Position numbers and translations under genes: made by a program. A stretch of 7,522 nucleotides of DNA, from contig JACRCB010000204.1 in assembly GCA_016219165.1 (NCBI GenBank), positions 1-7,522 of the forward strand, read 5' to 3'. Numbering within the stretch: the stretch's first letter is position 1; each line of letters opens with the position of its first letter. The notes beneath the pieces are model-generated. The model saw nothing but the letters and a program-made list of their open reading frames with translations, ran no database searches and was not told the origin of the DNA. This document shows positions 6,057 to 7,522 of the stretch, one piece after another. The stretch comes from Deltaproteobacteria bacterium. Lineage in GTDB: Bacteria > Desulfobacterota > GWC2-55-46 > DRQE01.

Positions 6057-6073
6057 TAAATCCCGCTCTGTCC

Positions 6074-6883
6074 TTACGCCATCGCCCTCTTAAGCCTTTC
6101 AACGAACCTCCCCGCCTTTTTTACAAGCATGGGAGAATGGATATTCTCCGCGATGATATTCACAATCGCGCTTCCCACCACCACGCCGTCGGCGTATCTG
6201 CTGACGGCGTTCACCTGCCCCGGGGCGGATATCCCGAACCCCACGCCTACCGGAAGGTCAGTAAACCCCTTTACCCTTTTTACCGCGGAAGACACCCTCG
6301 TTGCAAGTCTTTCCCTCGCCCCCGTAACCCCGGCCACACTCACATAGTAGATGAAGCCCGAGGCCCTGCCGCAGACGAGCCTTATCCTGTCAGCGCCGCT
6401 CGTGGGTGTCAGGAGGTATATGAGGGAAAGCCCCTGCCTTGAGAGTTCCCTCTCAAGAGCCCCGGATTCTTCGGGTGGAAGGTCCACGACCAAAACCCCC
6501 TCGGCCCCCGCGCCCTTCGCGTCCCTGACGAACCTCTCAATGCCGTAGACGAATATCGGATTGTAATAACCGAAAAGGACAATCGGTATGGCGCTTTTCT
6601 CCCTTATCTCCCTTACAAGGGCTAAAACGTCCTTGAGCGTTACGGAATTTTTCAATGCCCTCTCGCTCGAGGCCTGTATGGTGGGGCCGTCGGCCATGGG
6701 GTCTGAAAAGGGGATGCCGAGTTCGATTATGTCCGCGCCCCTTTTCTCAAATTCTAAAACGAGTTCCCTTGTAGAATCCATGGTCGGGTCTCCGGCGGTA
6801 ATGAAAGTAATAAGGGCCTTCCCGCCCCTTTTCTTAAGTTCCTCAAACACCTCTCTCAGTCTGGACCTCTTATGGGGTTTCAT
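6074..6883 (-). CDS. trpA: Tryptophan synthase alpha subunit
   Basis: TrpA cleaves indole-3-glycerol phosphate to indole and glyceraldehyde-3-phosphate, and passes indole through a tunnel to TrpB in the alpha2-beta2 complex. The protein is 269 aa, a normal length, and a TIM barrel. The active-site segment IELGIPFSDPMADGPTIQ (53-70) carries the catalytic pair Glu54 and Asp65 (Glu49 and Asp60 in E. coli). FGYYNPIFVYG (104-114), YYVSVAGVTGAR (179-190), VGVGFGIS (212-219) and ADGVVVGSAIV (231-241) complete the substrate and phosphate-binding loops. The start is ATG at 6883-6881, whose ATGA overlaps the trpB stop. No clear Shine-Dalgarno sequence is visible, so translation is probably coupled to trpB, which would help make the two subunits in equal amounts. 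Confidence 0.98.
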   Translation of the reverse strand: MKPHKRSRLREVFEELKKRGGKALITFITAGDPTMDSTRELVLEFEKRGADIIELGIPFSDPMADGPTIQASSERALKNSVTLKDVLALVREIREKSAIPIVLFGYYNPIFVYGIERFVRDAKGAGAEGVLVVDLPPEESGALERELSRQGLSLIYLLTPTSGADRIRLVCGRASGFIYYVSVAGVTGARERLATRVSSAVKRVKGFTDLPVGVGFGISAPGQVNAVSRYADGVVVGSAIVNIIAENIHSPMLVKKAGRFVERLKRAMA

Positions 6884-7522
6884 ATGCCGTATCCGAAGAT
6901 TTTCGATACCGTTGCGAGGTCTTTATCTCCCCTGCCTGATAGATTCACGACTATAACCTTGCCTTTTCCGAGTTTCTTTGCGGCCTTGCATGCGTATGCG
7001 ACCGCGTGTGAACTTTCGAGCGCGGGTATTATCCCCTCCGATATTGAGAGGGTCTTAAACGCATCAATCGCCTCGCGGTCCGTCACCGTCGTATATTCCA
7101 CCCTTCCGGTATCGTGGAGATAGGAGTGCTCTGGCCCGACCCCCGGATAGTCGAGCCCGGCGGATATCGAATGAGTATCCTTTATCTGGCCGTATCTATC
7201 CTGCAGGAGATAACTTTTGCTTCCGTGCAGCACTCCGACGCTGCCCCTGCATATACTGGCCGCGTGCCTGCCCGTATTTATCCCGAGCCCCCCGGCCTCA
7301 ACCCCGGTCATCCTGACCCTTTTATCTTTAAGGAACGGATAGAAAAGCCCCATCGCATTGCTCCCCCCCCCGACACACGCAACCAAAAGGTCAGGCAGCC
7401 TCCCCTCCAGGGATTTCATCTGCCTCCTTGCCTCTACGCCTATGACCGACTGGAAATCCCTCACCATCATGGGATAGGGGTGGGGGCCTGCGACACTTCC
7501 GATTATGTAGAAGGTATTGTAA
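6880..7522 (-). CDS. trpB: Tryptophan synthase beta subunit (5' part outside the window)
   Basis: TrpB is the PLP enzyme that condenses indole with serine to give tryptophan. About 213 C-terminal residues are present; the frame is open to the right edge, where it reads NTFYIIGSVAGPHPYP before the internal methionines at 7470 and 7467, so those methionines are not the start. The PLP phosphate loop GGGSNAMG, SAGLDYPGVGPEHSYL (the typical beta-chain segment), EGIIPALESSHAVA (holding the glutamate that contacts PLP or substrate) and NLSGRGDKD (holding the serine that hydrogen-bonds the PLP nitrogen) are all visible. The catalytic PLP-binding lysine lies in the missing N-terminal half. The three-glycine loop is encoded by nine consecutive G on the coding strand (7363-7371). 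The stop TGA overlaps the trpA start. It matches the common TrpB1 type rather than TrpB2. Confidence 0.98.
   Translation of the reverse strand, partial: YNTFYIIGSVAGPHPYPMMVRDFQSVIGVEARRQMKSLEGRLPDLLVACVGGGSNAMGLFYPFLKDKRVRMTGVEAGGLGINTGRHAASICRGSVGVLHGSKSYLLQDRYGQIKDTHSISAGLDYPGVGPEHSYLHDTGRVEYTTVTDREAIDAFKTLSISEGIIPALESSHAVAYACKAAKKLGKGKVIVVNLSGRGDKDLATVSKIFGYGI

Noticed and set aside
1..7522. CRISPR arrays, tRNA or rRNA genes, transposase genes, toxin-antitoxin pairs
   Set aside because: No spaced direct repeats, cloverleaf-like sequence, DDE transposase motifs or small two-gene modules were seen on either strand.

Overview
The window is a piece of a Gram-negative (diderm) bacterial chromosome with moderately high G+C coding sequence. 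Every gene that can be supported lies on the minus strand, so the biology reads from right to left: trpB (partial) - trpA - accD - folC - [413-bp gap] - lptD - a corrinoid-methyltransferase-like UroD-family gene - [about 200-bp gap] - a possible gene start running off the left edge. LptD shows that the cell has an outer membrane with LPS. The trpBA-accD-folC order is conserved in many Proteobacteria. Together with an MtaA-like protein of a kind common in anaerobes, this suggests Desulfobacterota/Deltaproteobacteria or Nitrospirota, but the window alone cannot decide.

Right part (3865-7522): four housekeeping genes that look like one transcript. trpB and trpA overlap by 4 bp (ATGA), trpA and accD are 71 bp apart, and accD and folC are 5 bp apart. 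They make the two subunits of tryptophan synthase, the beta subunit of the acetyl-CoA carboxylase carboxyltransferase, and folylpolyglutamate/dihydrofolate synthase. Tryptophan and folate both draw on chorismate.

Middle gap (3452-3864): this is the least ordinary part. It holds a candidate sigma70 promoter facing lptD. Between that promoter and the lptD start lies a compact element of about 235 bp, bounded by 15-bp perfect terminal inverted repeats with a TA dinucleotide just outside each end. Inside it are several hairpins, including a perfect 36-bp palindrome. It looks like a non-autonomous (MITE-like) mobile element or structured intergenic repeat that would form most of the lptD mRNA leader.

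Left part (1-3451): lptD (LPS transport, outer-membrane beta-barrel) overlaps by 26 bp a gene for a protein of the UroD/MtaA/CmuA superfamily. The zinc-ligand pattern H-x-C...C identifies that protein as the corrinoid-methyltransferase type rather than a heme-pathway decarboxylase. Beyond it are stem-loops, then a well-spaced sigma70-like promoter and a possible N-terminus with a hydrophobic segment, both facing left. No tRNA, rRNA, CRISPR array, transposase gene or obvious defence or novel multi-gene system was found.
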